Assembly: GCF_047730165.1 (NCBI RefSeq)
Contig: NZ_CP159834.1
Span: 1,364,001 to 1,428,000, forward strand
Length of the DNA: 64,000 nucleotides
Direction: 5' to 3'
From: Patiriisocius sp047730165
Lineage (GTDB): Bacteria > Bacteroidota > Bacteroidia > Flavobacteriales > Flavobacteriaceae
Position 1 is the stretch's first letter. Each line of letters opens with the position of its first letter. Positions 61,674 to 64,000 of this stretch are shown one piece after another. A program made the position numbers and the translations under genes. The notes under the pieces were generated by a model. The model was not told the DNA's origin. It did not search any database and saw only the letters and a list, made by a program, of their open reading frames with translations.

Positions 61674-63152
61674 CTAATAATCTAGTGACCGTAAGTACTG
61701 CGCTGCATTGTTAAGATGTGTGGTCCGTTTCGCTTCTGGCATTTTATCAAACATACGTACCAACATCCCCAGACGAGGATTCTTCAAAAAGAACGCACGA
61801 TGCTTGTCCATAAAATTCCAGAACAATCCATCCCAGATAGGTTGCCAATCTCCTTTTTTGTAGTTGCTCATCTTCATCAAATAGTTGCTACCACTTATAT
61901 AAGGCTTAGTGGCAAAGAGACCGCCATCTGCAAACTGGCTCATTCCGTAAACGTTGGGCACCATCACCCAGTCGTAACTATCAATAAAAAGCTCCATAAA
62001 CCAAACATATACCTCATCTGGATCAAACTCACACAGGAGCATAAAGTTGCCCAATACCATTAACCGCTCAATGTGATGAGCATATCCAGTAGTGAGTGCC
62101 TTCTTGATCGTGATGTCTATAGGAGGGATGCCAGTGGTGCCATCATAAAAAGAAGCTGGAATTTTACGTGTATGATTCCAGTAGTTTTTATTACGCATAG
62201 GCGTGCCCTGGCTCACATACATCCCACGGATAAATTCTCGCCAGCCTAGAATCTGTCGCACGAAGCCTTCGAGAGAATTCAGCGGTACGTCGTGTATTTC
62301 AGAAAAGTCAATCGCTGCTGTAATAATCTGCTGAGGACTAAGGAGTCCAACATTTATTAAAGGGCTTATGACACTGTGATTTAAAATAGATGCTTCTTTT
62401 ATAATAGCATCTTCATAAACGCCAAACTCGTGAAAACGCTGCTCAAAAAATTGCTGCAACCACGCTTTCGCTTCTTCGGGATTCGTGGGATATAGAGGGT
62501 ATGAATCGAGACTTCCTAGATTAGTTGTAAAATGATTCTCCACATACGCTTTGGCTTCCTTCTTAAAGTTATCTAGCGCAGGAAACTGAATAGATGGAGG
62601 TGTCTTTTTTGCAGGATATTTCTTTCGGTTTTCGGCATCGTAGCTCCATTTTCCACCTATAGGATTTCCATCATTCATTAAAATGTCAAGGCGTTTTCGT
62701 TCTGCTTTATAAAAATTGGCCTGTTGGTATTTCTTGCGATCTTTATTGAAATAGGTGCTTAGATTTTCATCTGTATTTATAAAGAGTTGTGATGGGTATT
62801 CTTGAGTGGGAATATTTTGATCTTGGCACGTTTCAGCAATACGAAGCCCAATCCACTTATCTACGGGATCCATAAAATGTAAAGTAGTTAATCCCTTTTT
62901 AGCAAGACTAGTAATGCATTCTCTAATGTCACTTTCTGCTTCTTGTGCGCTGATATAGGTGACTTGATATCCTTTTTCACTTAAGAATTGTTCCATCCAC
63001 TTCATAGTCGCTCTGTGGAATGCCAACTTCTGCTTGTGAAAATTAAATTGATTAAAGAAGAGCGTTTCTTCTATCAATACGACCTCACTTACTTTTTCTA
63101 GCATAGGAGCATCCGTAAAAAGCTGATGTGGAAAAATAATAGCAACCTCCAT
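61674..63152 (-). CDS. cryptochrome/photolyase-related protein (DPRP/PhrB type)
   Basis: The 492-residue protein belongs to the deoxyribodipyrimidine photolyase-related family (PF04244), whose studied members (PhrB of Agrobacterium) repair 6-4 photoproducts with FAD, a lumazine antenna and a 4Fe-4S cluster. MEVAIIFPHQLFTDAPML opens it. HIERLMVLGNFMLLCEFDPD near 357-376 and WVMVPNVYGMSQFADGG near 391 are the flavin-domain hallmarks. The usual CxxC...C cluster near the C-terminus is missing: the segment reads MSNYKKGDWQPIWDGLFW. The protein has only three Cys in total, so an FeS cluster is unlikely. It follows DUF2256. Confidence 0.92.
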   Translation of the reverse strand: MEVAIIFPHQLFTDAPMLEKVSEVVLIEETLFFNQFNFHKQKLAFHRATMKWMEQFLSEKGYQVTYISAQEAESDIRECITSLAKKGLTTLHFMDPVDKWIGLRIAETCQDQNIPTQEYPSQLFINTDENLSTYFNKDRKKYQQANFYKAERKRLDILMNDGNPIGGKWSYDAENRKKYPAKKTPPSIQFPALDNFKKEAKAYVENHFTTNLGSLDSYPLYPTNPEEAKAWLQQFFEQRFHEFGVYEDAIIKEASILNHSVISPLINVGLLSPQQIITAAIDFSEIHDVPLNSLEGFVRQILGWREFIRGMYVSQGTPMRNKNYWNHTRKIPASFYDGTTGIPPIDITIKKALTTGYAHHIERLMVLGNFMLLCEFDPDEVYVWFMELFIDSYDWVMVPNVYGMSQFADGGLFATKPYISGSNYLMKMSNYKKGDWQPIWDGLFWNFMDKHRAFFLKNPRLGMLVRMFDKMPEAKRTTHLNNAAQYLRSLDY

Positions 63153-63230
63153 TTTTATTTACTTGATATATTATTCAAAAATATGATTTTAAACTTCTTA
63201 CAACCTCACGCCAATTCAAACGCCATTGGT

Positions 63231-63365
63231 TTATTTATTTTTATTTCTGCGGCATTTCTCACTACAATAGACAACAGACTCCCAGTTGCGTTCCCATTTT
63301 TTACGCCAGGTAAAGCTGCGTTCACAGACGGGGCATATTTTTTCTGGTAAGTGCTGTTTTTTCAT
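63231..63365 (-). CDS. DUF2256 zinc-ribbon-like small protein
   Basis: The 44-residue frame on minus (ATG 63365, TAA 63231) reads MKKQHLPEKICPVCERSFTW, then RKKWERNWESVVYCS and EKCRRNKNK. The CPxC and CxxxC pairs with RKKWxxNW are typical of DUF2256, which often lies next to photolyase-family genes. It starts one base after the flavin reductase-like stop codon. An opposing plus-strand frame at this place is only its shadow. Confidence 0.9.
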   Translation of the reverse strand: MKKQHLPEKICPVCERSFTWRKKWERNWESVVYCSEKCRRNKNK

Positions 63366-63366
63366 A

Positions 63367-63996
63367 TTAGAATCGCGGTGTTTCATTCACACGTGCGTAT
63401 GGATAGTCTGCTATTTTCTGGAGACTGTAATAGCTGTTGAGTCCAGAGATACCCACGGTATTTGATTTTTCTAAGTCAATCTCATGTTCCGCATTAATGG
63501 CTTCATCAGGAATGAATAGGTGTTCAATTTCCCCAATAATAAGGGATGTTCCATTGCGTTCAATCTTTACTTCTTGCTGAAATCTTAAACCTATTTTAAA
63601 AGTGCTTTCTTCTACAAAGGGAGCGTGAAAACCAGGGATAAATTCCTTTGTCAATTTACAGCGATTAAACTCTGAGAGGTTTGCATCAAACTTAGCCGAA
63701 GTGTAATGCGCCCGCTCCACAAATTCTGGATGAATATGATTAATGGTATACACTCCAGTCTTTATAATGTTTTGATACGTGTTTCTAGGGACTTCTCCTT
63801 GGGGTCGCATGACAAAACCTAAGAGCGGCGGGTTGCTCCCCAAATGCACTACAGAACTAAATATAGCCACATTGGTTAGACCATCTTCACTCATAGTGCC
63901 TATTAAATTTGCGGGCTTAATGCCCGTAACGGCATTTATAATTTTTAGGCGGCTTACGCTATCAAGCGCATCGATATCTTTTCTCGTTAATTTCAT
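63367..63996 (-). CDS. flavin reductase-like (FMN-binding split-barrel) protein
   Basis: The 209-residue protein has the flavin reductase-like domain: PANLIGTMSEDGLTNVAIFS near 28-47, GSNPPLLGFVMRP near 53-65, RNTYQNIIKTGVYTINHI near 71-88, and AHYTSAKFDANLSEF near 96. It may supply or bind reduced FMN/FAD. Its place directly upstream of DUF2256 and the photolyase-related gene suggests a functional link through flavin chemistry. The start is near the window edge, but the ORF appears complete. Confidence 0.88.
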   Translation of the reverse strand: MKLTRKDIDALDSVSRLKIINAVTGIKPANLIGTMSEDGLTNVAIFSSVVHLGSNPPLLGFVMRPQGEVPRNTYQNIIKTGVYTINHIHPEFVERAHYTSAKFDANLSEFNRCKLTKEFIPGFHAPFVEESTFKIGLRFQQEVKIERNGTSLIIGEIEHLFIPDEAINAEHEIDLEKSNTVGISGLNSYYSLQKIADYPYARVNETPRF

Positions 63997-64000
63997 ACCT

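Noticed and set aside
63126..63350. Plus-strand 74-codon frame
   Set aside because: It is the antisense shadow of the DUF2256 gene, which has clear zinc-ribbon motifs.

Overview
The window looks like about 64 kb of chromosome from a gliding marine-type member of the Flavobacteriaceae (Bacteroidota). The reasons are the gldKLMN type IX secretion genes, two TonB-dependent receptors with carboxypeptidase-D-like N-terminal domains, an XrtF exosortase pair, a low-GC composition, and repeated Bacteroidota -7 promoter elements (TAnnTTTG) at gene starts. I cannot fix the genus from sequence alone.

Layout. 1-5.7 kb: a truncated lipoprotein gene, lpxB, a small membrane protein and surE on the minus strand, divergent from a tail-specific protease and a peptide-type ABC permease. 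6-10 kb: a large TonB receptor and a secreted nuclease. 10-17.2 kb: the cell-shape operon mreBCD-mrdA-rodA with purH upstream, all on minus. 17.4-25.4 kb: a MacB-type permease, a GAF protein divergent from the xrtF pair, then a putative metal-handling cluster (DUF3347 lipoprotein, HYC_CC_PP protein, HMA-MauE fusion, TonB receptor, HMA protein) and small proteins. 25.5-32.3 kb, minus strand: groEL, groES, secG, a TPR-like protein, lptE, a sigma-54 activator and miaB. 33.4-42.2 kb: topA, which carries a frameshift, an arginase-fold protein with degraded metal ligands, and gldKLMN. 42.2-46.4 kb: an FAD oxidoreductase, DUF983, an ABC-F ATPase and two small proteins.

46.4-51.8 kb is an accessory stretch next to an initiator tRNA. 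It holds a decayed diversity-generating retroelement (DGR): an Lcl/DUF1566 variable protein, then an avd stub joined to a reverse-transcriptase fragment. Other gene remnants and a sugar transporter follow. 51.8-59.2 kb: an M90 peptidase, a YitT protein and a tetR-ABC-hlyD-tolC export operon, with a perfect palindrome on the tetR promoter. 59.4-61.6 kb: aromatic amino acid biosynthesis (pheA, then DAHP synthase-chorismate mutase). It is preceded by a 23-codon leader peptide rich in Phe, Tyr and Trp and a terminator/antiterminator pair, which is a textbook attenuator layout. 61.7-64 kb: a photolyase-related protein, DUF2256 and a flavin reductase-like protein.

The most notable observations are the aromatic leader-peptide attenuator, the decayed DGR, the topA frameshift, a strongly over-represented 10-mer (ATTTCCGAAG, eight exact copies, five intergenic), and an ABC exporter whose ATPase motifs other than Walker A are lost.
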